DNA of 64,000 nucleotides from Aphidius gifuensis (GCF_014905175.1 NC_057792.1:18544963-18608962), one strand, 5' to 3'. Shown: positions 38,931 through 54,100, counted from the first letter of the stretch. Notes: generated by a model from the sequence alone, not told the origin. Numbers and translations are program-made.

Positions 38931-39883
38931 ATGAAAAATGATTTAGCAAGTGTACGAGATCATTTAAATTCATTAACGGTATTAATTATAAATAAATCAT
39001 CAAAAGAAAATAATAATAATAGGTATTAATTAATAAAATATTATCAACAGATAGAAGTTAAAAATTTAATAAATATGCAAAATGATGTATCAAAAGTAAC
39101 AAGTGACAAAAACAATGATGCTGTTTTATTAAAATACAATACAAATAAAGGTAATTAAAAATGTAAAAATGTAAATAATAGGTAATGATAAAACTAATTA
39201 ATTAATTATTAATAGATGATTCAAATATACGAGAAATAATTAAACATGAAATTGAAAAATATGATGCTGATAAAACTGGTCTTACTGATTATGCGCTAGA
39301 ATCATTAGGTGGTAATATATTATCAACTCGTGATACTGAAAATTATATTAAATGTACAAATATATTATCATCAATATTTGGATTTTTTTGTAATGAAGAA
39401 AATAATGCTAAAAATGTTATTCAACCTGGTGTTAATTTGGGTGAATGTTGGGCATTCAAGGGTAGTACTGGTACCATAGTCATTGAGTTAATAACAAGTG
39501 TCTACATAACTGGGCTTACACTTGAGCACATATCCTCTTCAATATCTCCAACTGGTGAAACTTCAACAGCTCCTCGTGATTTTTCATTCTTGGTAAATCA
39601 TAAGAATCTTATTAAAATAGAAAAAAAATTATAAAAAAATAAACAAGTAGATTAAAAATAATATTAATTACAGGGTTTACGTAGTGTTGATGATAAAAAT
39701 GGTTTTTTATTTGGTAAATATAAATATGATAATTGTGATTCACCAGTTCAGTATTCAAGTATTCAAAATCAATCAAATGAATCATATGATATTGTTGAAA
39801 TTAAATTTCATACTAATTCTGGTAATCCAGATTATACGTGTATCTATAGAATTCGTATTCATGGAAAACTTAAGAATGATTAA
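38931..39883 (+). CDS. Short SUN-domain protein
   Basis: SUN proteins bind KASH partners in the nuclear envelope lumen and form the LINC bridge. Exons 38931-38978, 39051-39150, 39216-39592 and 39674-39883 join in frame to give 244 aa. A short coiled-coil-like N-terminus (about residues 1-60) leads into the SUN domain: DKTGLTDYALESLGGNILST, VIQPGVNLGECWAFKGSTGT, LTLEHISSSISPTGETSTAP, RDFSFL|GLRS and the terminal YTCIYRIRIHG. The protein ends as SUN proteins do, just after the RxHG motif. No transmembrane segment is visible. An upstream exon could begin at 38860 (acceptor CTTTAAG), which extends the frame by about 23 codons but still gives no membrane span. Length suits the Spag4/SUN3-5 group, often testis-expressed, but I do not assign a symbol. 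Confidence 0.85.
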
Positions 39884-42125
39884 TATTTTAATTCAAAAAA
39901 AAAATATATTAAAATCAAGTAAATAATTTATTTATTTAACGAATTTTTTTTATCACTTGATTTTTATTACTCATGTACATTTTTTTTTTTTTTTTTTTGC
40001 CCCTTAATTATTTCGATAGTTTTACAGATAAAATTTTTAGGGGCTATGTTCCCATGATTATTCATTCAATAACGTACATTTCATCAATTTTTTTTTTTTT
40101 TTTATATGCAACCAATTTGGTGCTTTGTCTTGTAATTTTTTTCTGTCATTGTTAATAATTATAATAATAAATAAAATGAGTATGGCACATTATCTACAAT
40201 GACGTTATTTTTTTTTATTATTTTTTTTTTTCATTCTAAATATTAATTATACATTTGTTTGTGTTTTTTTCTGTGTAAATGTCATATTTTTATGATTTTT
40301 TTTCTCTTTAAAATAAAATTATTATGAATGTTTGATTTTTTATTTTTTTTTTCATTTATGAATTCGGTTAGAAGGCTATTTTTTTTTGGAAAAGAAATAT
40401 TTATTTATATAAGAAGGGTGCAGGTTTTTTTGTCTTCTAAAAGAGCTAGAAATTGATAGAAACTAGAGATTAACTTAAACTAGATCGGCATGGCGATACT
40501 CAAACGAAACACATTTAAATAATTTTTTTTTTTTCGATAAATTAATTATACAAATTAATGGTATAATTATTTATATTGAAAAATTATTTAATGTATTTTG
40601 TTGAGTATTGAAATAACGTTTAACAATGTCTTTTGAATGATATACAAATAAATTCAATAGAAAATTATTTGTATATTGAGACATTGAAAAACGTGCGAAC
40701 GCTCGCCAACGATCGCAAAAGGCAAATAGTTTTTTTTTTTTTTTTCATTTATTATACAATATTAAGTCTATATACTTTTTTTTTTTGTAGTATCAAAATA
40801 AACCTGCACATTTAGTGTAGATAGAATTTTTCTATATACATAGTAGAATAATCTATATAATTTTTTTAATTTTTAATTTTTTCAACTCCACTCACTTTCA
40901 ATGATTTTGTATTTTTTTTTATCTATTGTTTATAATGACTCCTCCAACAGTTGCATACTTGTTTAAATAAATTTTTTCATTTATTTTTTTATCAGGAAAT
41001 ATTTTCTATGATTGAGAGATTATATCACAGATGTCAATGAGAAAAACAAAAAAAAAAAAAATTAAAATTGTATAACTACATTATCCAAGAAGGAGGTATG
41101 TATTTTTCAAAATAGTTTTTTTTTTTTTAAATAGTTGGCTTTTGCTTGGCAAGATAAAATTATTTATTTCCACTGTGAAAATAATTAAACGAAATATTTT
41201 TAATAACATTTATCTAGCAATTCCTACACAAGTGGTTTTTTTTTTGTTTGTTTTTATCAACAACCTCGTCGTGCATGTAAAGAGGAACACGAAGCTTGTT
41301 GATAAATCATGATTGAGATTGTCATGGCGTTAAATGGCAGATCACTGATCAATTATACTTTTTTTTTTTTTAAATTTTACTTAATCTTATTTGTGATATT
41401 TATATATATATTTTTAATCGTGTCATACGATTTACTAGTGTGTAATGAACAATATCTTGTACAAGTGCGTACACAAACAAATTTCATCATTTTTTTTTTG
41501 TTAAATATATATATATTTTTTTTTTTTAGCTTAATTAACTTATTAATTTCTTTTTGTTATGTGAGACTTAATAGTAATTATTTTGTCGCGTTTAGCTCTT
41601 TGTTTGATTGTCCTCTATGTTTTTTAAAATCTAATCAATCTACATTATTTTTCTATAAGAAAAAAAAGACACCCTTTTACAAAGCATATTGGTCAATGTT
41701 TTCAACCATCAGACATTATGTATAATTTTTTTTTTTTGTCAAAAAGTATAAGAGATTTCGGCACGACAAAAGAAGGCTATATCGTCATATCGTTATGCAC
41801 TATGTTTACTTTTTCACATGTAATCGAATGCTTTTATTTTTTTTTTTATTAACTAGCACAACTTTCACACGAACAATGTGTACAATAGCCTACCTATCAT
41901 CTATATATACTCTAATTTATTATTAATTTTTTCAAGTCTAATATAAATATTTTTTTTCTTTTTTTTTTTTCAATTTTTCATTTTATTATTTTTTTTTTTT
42001 TATAAATGAATTGTGGAAGATTTATCACGAACTAACAAGGAAGGCTTGCTCATATATGCATCGAGTTTAAAATTTGTTTTTTTTTTTGTTACACATATTA
42101 ATTGATCTATCATTGATGGATCATT
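39884..42125. other. Convergent intergenic: 3' ends of SUN gene and Ca-alpha1T
   Basis: The SUN gene and the calcium channel are tail-to-tail here, so this stretch should carry both 3' UTRs. It is rich in T runs, and no polyadenylation site can be singled out. A GC-richer patch lies near 40680-40725. The 138-codon ORF at 41309-41725 is translated T-rich DNA (F/L/I runs) and is not called. Confidence 0.5.
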
Positions 42126-45100
42126 TCATGTATCATCAAATTTTCTTTGATAAATTAAATCATCAATTTGTGAAAATTCATTAATACAAGTATTTTCTAA
42201 ATAACCATTTGGATCAACAATAATACTAATACTTTTATGTGTATCTGTACTTCCCATTGATGAATCTTCAACATCTTCATCAACATAAATTTTAACTTCA
42301 GCTTCAAGATCACTAACTTGTTTACATATTATTTTATCAATTTCTTGTATTGTTAAATTACTTGTACCAGGTAAAGAATAATCATTATTAAAACTCGATG
42401 CAATATTAAAATCATCAATATTATTAGTACCCTGAGATGATGAAAATTGCTGTTTATTATTAACATTATTAATAATATTATCATTGTTCTTGTATTTGGA
42501 CGGTCTCCGTTCGTTAATCACGGAATGAACGTCAAGATCAATTATATTTTTAGTTGTATTATCTGGTCTATAACTTTTAGCTGTATAATTTAATTTATCA
42601 GGTGTATCAATAACTTTTAGTAAATAATTTGATGATTTATCATCAATTAATAATGACATATTATTATTATTATTATTTATATTATTTTTACAAATTGAAT
42701 AGCTATTTGTATTTAATTGATTATCATTATTATTTTGTATTATTAATTCACTTTTATCATCATCATCATCATCATCATCGTCATCTTCATCGTCATTGTT
42801 TGTTTTATTTTTTGTTGATAAATATTTACTTGCATATGGTGATAAATTTTTTTGTGATATTATTATTGGTACACTTAAATTACTCAATTGTATTTTTTTT
42901 AAATTTATTGGATTTTCTAATAGTAACGGACCCTGTTGTTGTGTATGGAATGTTTGACGACGTTTTAGTTTAACTTTTTGTTGACGATAACCACGATATG
43001 ATGAACTACGTCGTCTACCACGTCTTTTTCCTATTGAATCTGTAAATTTTTTTATATATTATAAATTAATTGTATAAAAATTTTTCTGTTCTATAGAAAT
43101 TTACCTTCTATTATTCTTTCAGTTGGTGGATTATAAATAAAATTTGATGGTAATGAACGTACTTTTGATAGACCTGGTTTATAATAACCATATAAATGTT
43201 GTTTAAAAAATTCACTATTATATTCACGTACACTTTTATTATCATAATCACTGTATATACGATATTTATCAATTTCTTGACGTCTTATTTTATCAAGTAT
43301 ATCATCATCAATGTCATCACCAGCTTCTATTAGCTTAACAACATTATCTTCAGCCATTTCAAGTAGTTCTTCTTGTTCAGCAGCTAATTCTCTTTCTAAT
43401 TGCATTTCCATATCAAGTTCTACCTCCATTTGTTTATGACTTTCTTCAAGATGTTCCCTGAATTGAACAACACAATATTCATGTATTTAAATTTCGATAT
43501 AATATAATAATAATATACATACATTTTTAATTCATATTCCATTTGTTTACGACTTTCTTCAAGATGTTTCTAAATATTGAAGAAAATAATTATTAGTTTT
43601 AAGGGAAAAAAAGGATTGATTAAATTGATAAATAGCAAACAAACCATTAATACTGCAACTACAACATTGACCAGCACAAATTGACTGACCAATACGAATA
43701 TTATAAAAAATATTGGTGCAATAACTGTACTAACACAACAATTTTTAATACAATCTGTTGAATCATCACAATCATCACGAAGTGTATCTTTCATAATACC
43801 ATTCCAATTGTCACCAGTTGCAACTCTAAATAGAGTCAAAAATGCCATACCAAAATTACTAAAATGTGCATGTTCACCAAGACCTTGACATGGTACATCA
43901 TCACTGCATTCTGTTGATAGAAAAAAAAAATACATATTATTTTGTTTAATTAATTATTTTATAATGTAAATACTTACCAAGACGTCCAAATAATTCAACA
44001 CCAAGTGCAGCAAATATAAAAAAAAGTAAAAAAAATAATAAACCTAAATTTCCAACTTGTGGTAATGCCTGCATCACCGTATCAAGTAGTGCTCTTATTC
44101 CTTTAGCCATTTTTAATAATTTCAAAACTAAAAAATATAAAATTAATATTATAAAATATTTTTAATAATTAAATTAAAGTATTATTTATAAAAAATTTAC
44201 CTCTTGCAATACGTAAAACTCTCATGACTCTTATAATTGTTGGATTAATTGGTATAATTTTTGATTCAAGTTCTTCTAAAACAATTCCAACAACAGATAA
44301 TATGACAATTCCAATATCCAATTGATTCCATTTATCTTTTAAATATAATTGTATACCCAATGCCAATAGTTTCATTAATGATTCAAGTATAAATACAGCA
44401 GTAAAGAAATAATTGAATATTTTTAATACATATGTTAATGCTTTTGGCATCATATAAAATTCCATAGCCATTGTAACAACATTAAGACCAATAACAGCAG
44501 CAATAGCTAAATCAAAATATTTTGATGTACATACATTATGTACAAATAATCTTGGTTTTGAATAATTTTTATAATACGGTGGTTCTTGCATTTTACGTCT
44601 TTTTTTTTCCATTTGTAATGCACGTTTTGCTGCACGACGTACACGTTCTTCTTTTTCTTGTTCTTCACGACAACGATGAAAATTTTCAACAACAACACCA
44701 ACAAACATATTTAAAACAAAAAAACCAACAAGTAAAATAAATGCAATGAAATATAATAAACGCCATTCCGAGTAATTTTCTTCAGGCTGCAAAAAAAAAG
44801 AACAAAAATTAAATTATTATTAATTGAAAATTGAACAATCGAAATAATTAAGTTAAATAATATTTACTTGTTGATCAACACCAACAGCATCAAGTCCAGT
44901 ATACATAATATTAACCCAACCATCTCTTGATGATAAAACAAACAGAGACATAAGTGCCTTGCCAAGATCATCAAAATTATATTTACGATTAATCCAAACA
45001 TTTCTTTTATCAGCAAGACAATCTGTTTTATTTTTAACATTTTTAATATCTGGACCATCACAATAATAAAATGTACCCTTAAACATTTGTACTCCTAATA

Positions 45101-48100
45101 TACCAAAAATAATAAAAAATGTACAACATATTAAAACAATATTTCCAATTGGTCTTAATGATGATAATAATGTTTCAACAACAAGTTTTAAACCAGGTGC
45201 ACGATTTATAACACGTAATGGACGTAATGAACGTAACAAACGAAATACTCTTAGTATTCCAAATATACGTGGACTACTTGATGATATTAGTGACATTAAT
45301 AAATCAACAATTGATATTATTACAAGTGCACCATCCATTATATTCCATCCAGACATAAAATAAGCATCAGAACCATACAACATTCCTGATGCCACAACCT
45401 TTATCAAAAAAAAAAAACAAAAAATTAATTATCTTAGCTAAATTAATTATCAATAATATTTATATAATTTACCTTAACAAACATTTCGATAACAAATACA
45501 ACAGTAAAAACATAATTGGCAGTGGCTAGAAATATTCTTTCACGACTATCTGATGATATTGTTGGACGTTCCATAGCAAGTGTTATACAATTAAATCCAA
45601 TAAATGCAAGTACTAAATTATCAAACCATTTACGTTCAACAAACCAACGGCATGATTCACGAAATTTATTATTTGGTGGAAATATATATAATGAATAATC
45701 ATCACGTTCTTTTAGACAACCTCTTGGTTCAAAAAACATGAATATTTTTTTAATACGTTCAACACTACTTGCAATACTACCATTTGATGGTGGTGTTGTT
45801 TGTTCATCACCATCAACACCACCACTTACACCTCCACCAGGTGATGAATATCTATCATTATCATAATCATTTGATATTCTTTTAATACGTGGTAATGCAC
45901 CAGTATCAATTGTTAAATTATTAATTGTTCTTGATGTTGAACCCTGTTGTATATCATCATATGGTAACACTTTTCTTGCTTGTACAATATCATAACTGCG
46001 CAATGAACTTCTTCTTGAAAGATCATCGATCCATCTCATCTAATTTTAATAGAAATATTTATATTTTATATATATTTAAATGATTTTTATATATTAATTT
46101 ACCTGATTTGAAGTTGTGTAACATTGTCCAATTGATAAACTATTACTTCTAATTGAATTATTTTGACTTAGACTTGAATTTTGTGGTGATATTATTGTTG
46201 AATGATTATTTGATAAAATACCATGTGTATCATTACGAGATGATGCATTGTTATAACCATTATATTCAACAGAACAAAGTCTATGAAAAATAAAAAAATT
46301 AGTAATTTGTAATTTGATATTTTTCGTAGAAATTTAACAAATAAATTACCCTGAATTTGATCCAATCATACTACGTCCATTGTTTAATATACCAGTATAA
46401 TTATCATCACTTTGTGACCAACGTTTTTTACGTATTGTTGATGGTCTTGATAAACGCCAAGAATAACCACGACGTATTCTTGGTGGAGTTGAATTTGTTA
46501 ATTCTCTTATTGGTGATGATATTGTTGGATAAGCAACAATACTGGAATTTATTTTTCTTGATAATTGATTACTCATTATTAAATTATTCGTTGCATACTT
46601 GTGATTATTATTATCTGGTAGTTTTAAATATCCTGATGTTATACTACATTGACTCTGTTTTTTAAAAACAAAATTACTATTGATTTAATGTGAAAAAGAA
46701 AAAAAAAAATGTTATTGAATAATTTGAAAATTAATGAGAAAACTCACACTTGAACGATCAATGGATTCAATTGACAGGTTGATTGGATAAATTGCCCGAC
46801 AATTAAGGTCTCTGTAGCCAGTGTCAAGGGTAGTATTTGGTGAATCTTGGGGTGTTGCTGCAGTGTGTGTTATTGTTGGTGGTTGACCAGCAATATTCAT
46901 CATTTTACTCTCTTTTTGTATGTTACATTTAAGCTCATCAATTCCAGATGCTTTCCATGTACGATTTTTTTTATCACGAGTATAATTATCTTTGTATTTT
47001 TGTAGATCATCAACACTTTGCCATGAATTTTTACGATCCTATATGTTATTTATTTAAAATAGTAGCAAAAATAAATATTAGAATTTTTTTATATATTCAT
47101 GAGAAAATTTATTATTATCTAGATTTATATTTTTTTTATAATATAGAAAGTTGAATTTATTATAGCATGCCTGAGGTGTGTAGGTATCACTGTCAGTTAT
47201 TGAATGAGATCCTGACATCCTTGAACTCGATCCCTCTTCACTTCCAATCATACCCTCTTTTAATGCAAGCTTTGCAAGCTCCCTTTGCTCTCTTTCACGT
47301 CTCTCATTTCTCTATTAAATAATATATAATATAAAAAATTTATTTAGTTATTAAATTTCATTAGAAAAAATATTTTTTAAATTATTTATTATTGTCATAA
47401 TAATCAATTAAATAACAGTAAATTTCTAAAATATAAATTCAATTAGATTTTTTAAAACTTTTAAGCTTGTTTAGATTTTAAATAAAAAATAGTTGGAATT
47501 TATTTATTTCGATTAAAAAAATATAATTTACCTCTGAAGAAAAACCCTCGACGAGAATTGCCACAAGTAAATTGAACAATACATAATTTCCAAATGTCAT
47601 TAGAGCAACAAAATAAAGTGCAGCCCAATGTGATGTTTTTTGCATACCATTAAAAAGTACAACATTCCAATCTTCTTGTGTAAGTATCTATATATTTTTT
47701 TAAATTAAATTTAAAAAAAGAAAAATGTTTAATTTATTCAAAACTTTATATTAATATTAGTTCTAATATAGGGAGAGACATAAAGAGATAGGGAGAGAGA
47801 GAAAGAGAGGGCTGAGATAACGATCGAAGCAGAGAGAAGAAATTTCGACTACGTCCATATATAAAAGCTTTTTTTAAAACATCCTTTATAGGGCTTATTT
47901 TAAATATAAAATTCAGGAAAATATAAAAATAAAAAAAAATAATAATAGAAATAAATAATACATATATTTTTTTTTTTTTAGAAATACATGCTTCCATCGT
48001 TATTCTCGATGTTGGCATGATAAAATTAAATTTAAAAAAAAAATTCAAATAACACTCAATAATAGTTGTTAGAAAAAAAAAGAAAATTTTTTTTAACGAG

Positions 48101-51100
48101 CGCTGTAAGTACAACGACATTTATAAAAATATATAATTAAAATAATTGTTGACAAAAGGAAAAAAAAAAATTTTATAATAAAGCTTATATTTGCACAGTG
48201 TGTGGTGTTTCGAAATTTTCTTGGAAAAAAATTTACAAGAGTTATTACAAAAGCGTTAGCTAAAAAAATATATTTGTCAATAAATTAATTTGTTGTTTTT
48301 TTTGTTTTTTTTTGTGACATTGATACCTGAAAAACAGTGACAAGTGCCCAGATGATGTCGTTGAAATGTTTACGATCACAGCGACACATTGGATGATGTG
48401 ATACAACCTCAGCACAGGTGCATGGTCGACTTCGATCCGCCCACATGCAAAACTTACCACCGAACAGGTACATTCCTAGTATGCTGCAACCGAAGACAAT
48501 CCCCTCGCCTAGAGTATTCATATTTGCCTTCATTTTTTATTATTTTTTTTTTTAATTAATTCCCTTCATCCAACAGTGACAATGAATTTCTTTTCTTTTT
48601 TTTTTTTTTACTCTTTTGTTACTTGTTTTTATCATGTGTAATAAATTTATAATTACAATACAAATATATAATATTTTAATAGAAAAAAAATAAACCTATT
48701 CTAGATAAAAATACTTCTCTAAAATAAAATTCATATATATTTTTTTGTATTTTTAATTTGCAAAAGTAAATCGAAATAAAATTCAGAGAAATATTTCTAC
48801 TAAAAGTAGCCTGCAGAATTAAAGTGTGTATCCGGTTTTTTTTTTTTTTTTTCAAATATAAATTATCGATTTTATTGAAACAAAAAAAAATGGAAAATTT
48901 AATTTCTATTCTACTGGGACAAATTACCTATTATATACCTATATGCAAACTATTGATGGATAAATTTATTCTGGCATTAAGCAAAGAAATTAAAAACCAA
49001 CTAAATTAGCAATATTATAACGGTTTTTCACTCAACGATTATTTGGCAAAATTTAAATAACAATAACTATGATATAAAATATAAATAAATAATTATTAAA
49101 TATTATAGGATTGTTTACTTGTGAGTATGTTAAATAGTGCTAATTAAATAATTTTATATATATTATTATCATATTGTATAGTACGTTTAATATGAACATT
49201 TGTCGATTAAATGTTTATTATTTTTGTAAATATTTGTGTTATATATCGCCCTCTTTTTTATGTTATCCCATGATTATTAGTTAATTGATAAATAAATATA
49301 TATAATTTTGAGAATTGTGTACACGTGCTTGCGACGACGTTAGGCGGTGTTTAAATATGTGATATATTATATTTATATAGGCCATTTAATGTCAAATTTC
49401 TTACTATTTTCTGGTCAAAGTATATTGAGTTTATATGTTTAGCTGCATTTTAAAATAAACTGGTATATAAATTTAGTTTTATTCGAACTTCAAACCCTGA
49501 CATTGACCAGAAGCTTTTTTTTTTTTCAATATGATTCCATTTTCAAGTGATGTTGAATGTTAATTCTAGTAGAAGTGATAAAAATTTCCAGGTCAAGTTA
49601 TTCAAAAATAAAATATCCTCGTTAATAATTTCGTTGAAAAAAAAAAACATCATTTGTGTTTGTATATAAAAAACATTAGATAATTTAAAAATTAAAATGA
49701 ATGATTATTAAAATTATAAAATCATAGTAACATATAAACATAATGATACAATGAATATTTAAAATTTTTAAAAAATTATAACAACAGTATATCATACAAT
49801 AAATAAATAAATATTTAATTTAAAAAATTTATTTATTTTTTAAAATTAATTATCATCATATATCTTGGATAAATTTAAAATTAATTTATTTAAAAATTAA
49901 TTAATTAATCATCGTATTATTATGACTAAATGTTATTATTATTTTAAATTTAATTTTTATTAATATTTATCTTTTAAATATTTTATAAAATATTTATTAT
50001 TTTTATTTATTTATTTATTTTTTTTTTCAATTTATTATTATCATATTATATTATATATATTTTTGAATAATTTGTAATTCATTTAGTTTTTACCAGTGGG
50101 TTATAACTTTTAAACCGTGAAATTTTTATTGAGAAAAAAATTATAAATATTGTTAATGAATTTGACATAAAATGCTCCATATAAATTTGTATTTTTTTGA
50201 ATATTAAATTTAACAATGCACATGCAAAAAGCAACATAAACCAATCGACAGCTATTTTTCACTATTTCATTTTCATCTTGATATATGCGTATATAATTAT
50301 TCAATATATATATATTCGTCTTGCACATGTGATGAAGATAAATGGTCGTGCATCGATCGAACTATCGACTCATTTCATTGGATTTACTCCGAACAAGTTA
50401 AATTTAGATCGCGAGCAATATATATTGAAGAAGGCAGCTTGAAAGATGATATAAATCATTAATTTTTTTTCTTTCAAATATTTATTTATCCATTTAATAT
50501 ATTACTACAAATACAAATAAAATAAAATACCCATTATTCTGTATAATATTTCCAATAACTTGTACAGTAATAAATATGTATATTCGAAACACAACCATCA
50601 AAAAACTTCCAAGATAAATCTGTGTAAATTTTAAAAGCACAACAAGCCATTCACAATATATAAAGTCATAATTCAAAAATAAACCCAATCATTAATCATC
50701 AAATTATTTTCAAATAAAAAAAACACACCAAGCATCATGTATAAATAAAAAATCCATCAACAAAAATCTTGCAAACAAAATGAAGAGAAAAAAAAAAAGA
50801 TTCATACTTTACCTTTTTTTTTTTTTTTTTGAAAAATAAATGATGAAATATATTATGCAATTAAGCACGCACATGTATGCTAAATAGTATATAGAGAAAT
50901 TTTTTTTTTACAAGATTATAAAATAGTGTTTAGGTCATAGTATTAGTATGTGTATAGATCATGATTAAATAAAAGCATACAGTTATTAATTAATTATAAA
51001 ATAATAATATAAATATTGTTATATTACAGCCCTCGATGATTATTATTTTATTAGAAAAAAATTAAATCCTGATTATTTAATAGGGTACCTGAAACACCGT

Positions 51101-54100
51101 CACAATTGCCCAGAGTAACGAGTCAAAGTTTTTTCTATCGCACTCGACGTCAGAGCTTCCTTTCATCGTTTCACGGAATTTGCAACCGAACAGGTTCATC
51201 CCGAGAATACTACAACACAACGAAACGTGCGATATATACAAATTTTTTTTTTTTTTATTATCATTTTTTATCATTTTTTTAAACTCAAATTGTTATTGTT
51301 CTTTTTTTACATTTTCATTTTTTTTTTTTTATTTTTCATTTCATACAACTCAGTAACTTTCTTATTCACAAAATAAAAATTTCACTTTTATTCACGTTTA
51401 TATGAATTTCAAACAAAAAAAAAAAAACAAAAATTTTTTTGTAATTTTTTATCCTTTGTTTATTAACGGTTGAAAAATCGGTCTGCGAAAATTTTTTTCT
51501 ACTTTTTTTTTTTTCAATATATACGCACTGATAAATAAATTGGCTAGATGAAAATTATTTGAAAACAACAATTAATTGTTTAGATATATTAACTTGATGG
51601 AAAAAAATTAAATAGAACAGTAATTAATAAAGATAAATGAATGGATATAAAGATATAAAGAATGGACATTCAATAAATTCACATGACGACTAATAGTATA
51701 GATTAACACATAACATAATTGCAAAATTAATTAACTTTTAATAAAATCAATGTTAAAATTGAAATGATAAAATAAACAATTAAACATTTTTTTAAATTTC
51801 ATATAATTTTTCTACACACATACACATGTATGTAATTAACATCCAAGCGTTTTTACACGCGTTTGATAAATGTATACAAATTAAAAGACACAGAGAAGAG
51901 AGAAAAAAATAAAATAAATTAAAATGGCTAGACAAAATGTAGTTACTATTAACAATTCTATAGAAATACTGCAAGTTCAAAAAATGTGTCTCATTTAATT
52001 AACTAATCTTTTTATTTTTCTCGCAAGTATCTTATCAAAAAGAGCGTAGAAAAAAATCCCGAGAAATTAAATTTTACTCCAAAAAATAAGCATTAAAATT
52101 TCGATTCACAAATTAAATTTAAAAGACAACATTTCTATATAAATATTTAAAATAATTATGAAATTTTTAACTAATTAATTTAAACTAAAATAATTTTTTT
52201 TTTTTCATTTTAATTATCTTGATATTCAATGTAATATTAATCAATTTAAAAAACAATTGAAATCGATCTACCAAGACCTCTTTATAAAAACTATTTATAA
52301 AAAAAAAAAAAAAAAAATTTCTATCTAAGAATTGACCTTATAATTTTTGAAATTCAATAGCATTTTATTTTACATCATTATCTATTCTCTCGACCTACTT
52401 TATGTTCTTTTTTTAGTTTATTTTTTTTTTTCAATTTAATAATTAAATAAATTTTATAATTTTATTTATTGTCACTTGCAGTATTTCGAATAGCTCTATG
52501 TAGTTATATAAGCATCATGCTATACACACGTAAATATAATCAATATATTAATAAACAGTTTAATGCCTTTGGCCATTTAATTGCCGAGACGAAAGTTTTT
52601 ATTTTCTACCCCGTTTTACATAAAAAAAAAATATATTTATAAATCAACTAACCAACACAACAACAACACCATCACCATCATCAATATCATCATCAACAAC
52701 ATCATCATCATTATCATCATCATCATCCATATATTACACCGTCATCGTCGTGTCAATTTTAGCATCATATACATTTTAGTAAATTATAATTACACAAATA
52801 AAATAATCAAATGGAGCTTCAATTTATATACCTTTTTTTTTTTTATTTATTTATTATTTTATAATAAATATTGATGTTATTTCAAGAGGGCGAATATTAT
52901 TCGCGCTAGACCGATGTTTCGACCGGGAAAAAAAAAAATTAAAAAAAATTCTAAATAATTAATTTACGAAAAAAATAATTGAATAATCGTTGTTAAATTT
53001 TAAACCAGTTATTTTTTAAATAGTTGTTTATCGTTTTTTTTTTTTTTTTTATTTATATAGAGTATTATAAATTTTTATTAATAGACTTACCTGAATATAA
53101 AAATGAAGAGTACAAGAAGAGAAAAAAATACAGCAACATTATCCATTGTTCGTAACATGACGAATAATTGTCGTCTTAAATTTGGCATAAATCGTACGAG
53201 TTTTAAAATTCTCAGTAATCGAAATGTTCGTAGTACACTTAAACCAGAATTTCCTCCTCTTTCTGCTGTAAATGACTGGCACAGTTCCACAACACTGTAA
53301 AATAATAATTATCTCTTAAATTATAAAAAAATTACTAGAGAAATATTTCGAGTAAAAAATATCAATCGAAATTAATTAAATGGTTTTTTTTTAATTATAA
53401 AAATTGGTGTTAATTACCTGAGTATAACGACAATACCATCAAAGACATTAAATCCATTGCTGATATAACCAAATGGTCCTTCAGCAATAACTTTTAGCAA
53501 CATTTCTACAGCAAATATTGCTGAGAATACAACATTACTTATCTCAACAATAACTGTTAATTCCTCAGGCTGAAATGAAAATAAACATATATTTTTAAAT
53601 AAAATAGAATTTAATAAAGTTTGTACTATTTTTACCTGATTGTGATACTCAATTCCCATGCTAAGAGTATTTATTAAAATAGCTAATAATATACCCTGTT
53701 GAAAATATTTATGTTCAACTAATTTTTGTACCCAACATCTAACAGTAAATAATCCACATGATAAATAATTTCCACATTCACGTAAAAATTTACGTAGCTT
53801 TGATTTTTTATTTGAATTATTTATTGTTTCATCTGGCCAATTACCAGTCATTTCATAAATATCACAATAGCAAGAGTAATTATCATGTTCATCATAATTA
53901 TGTCTTGGATCTTCTCGAAATGCAACACGTCCAGTTATTCCTATTTGAAAATCAAAAATAAATAATATTTATAAATAAAATAATTGAATGATTCATTGTT
54001 TAAATAAAACCTTTTGCAAGTGAATTGAGAAATGAGTCTCTCCCTAATTGTCCAGTTGGTAATGCTGCACTAAGTGCACCACTTAGAGCCAATAATTCTT

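Noticed and set aside
41309..41725. 138-codon ORF rich in F, L and I
   Set aside because: It is translated poly-T/AT sequence; the hydrophobicity comes from TTT and ATT codons, not from a membrane protein design.
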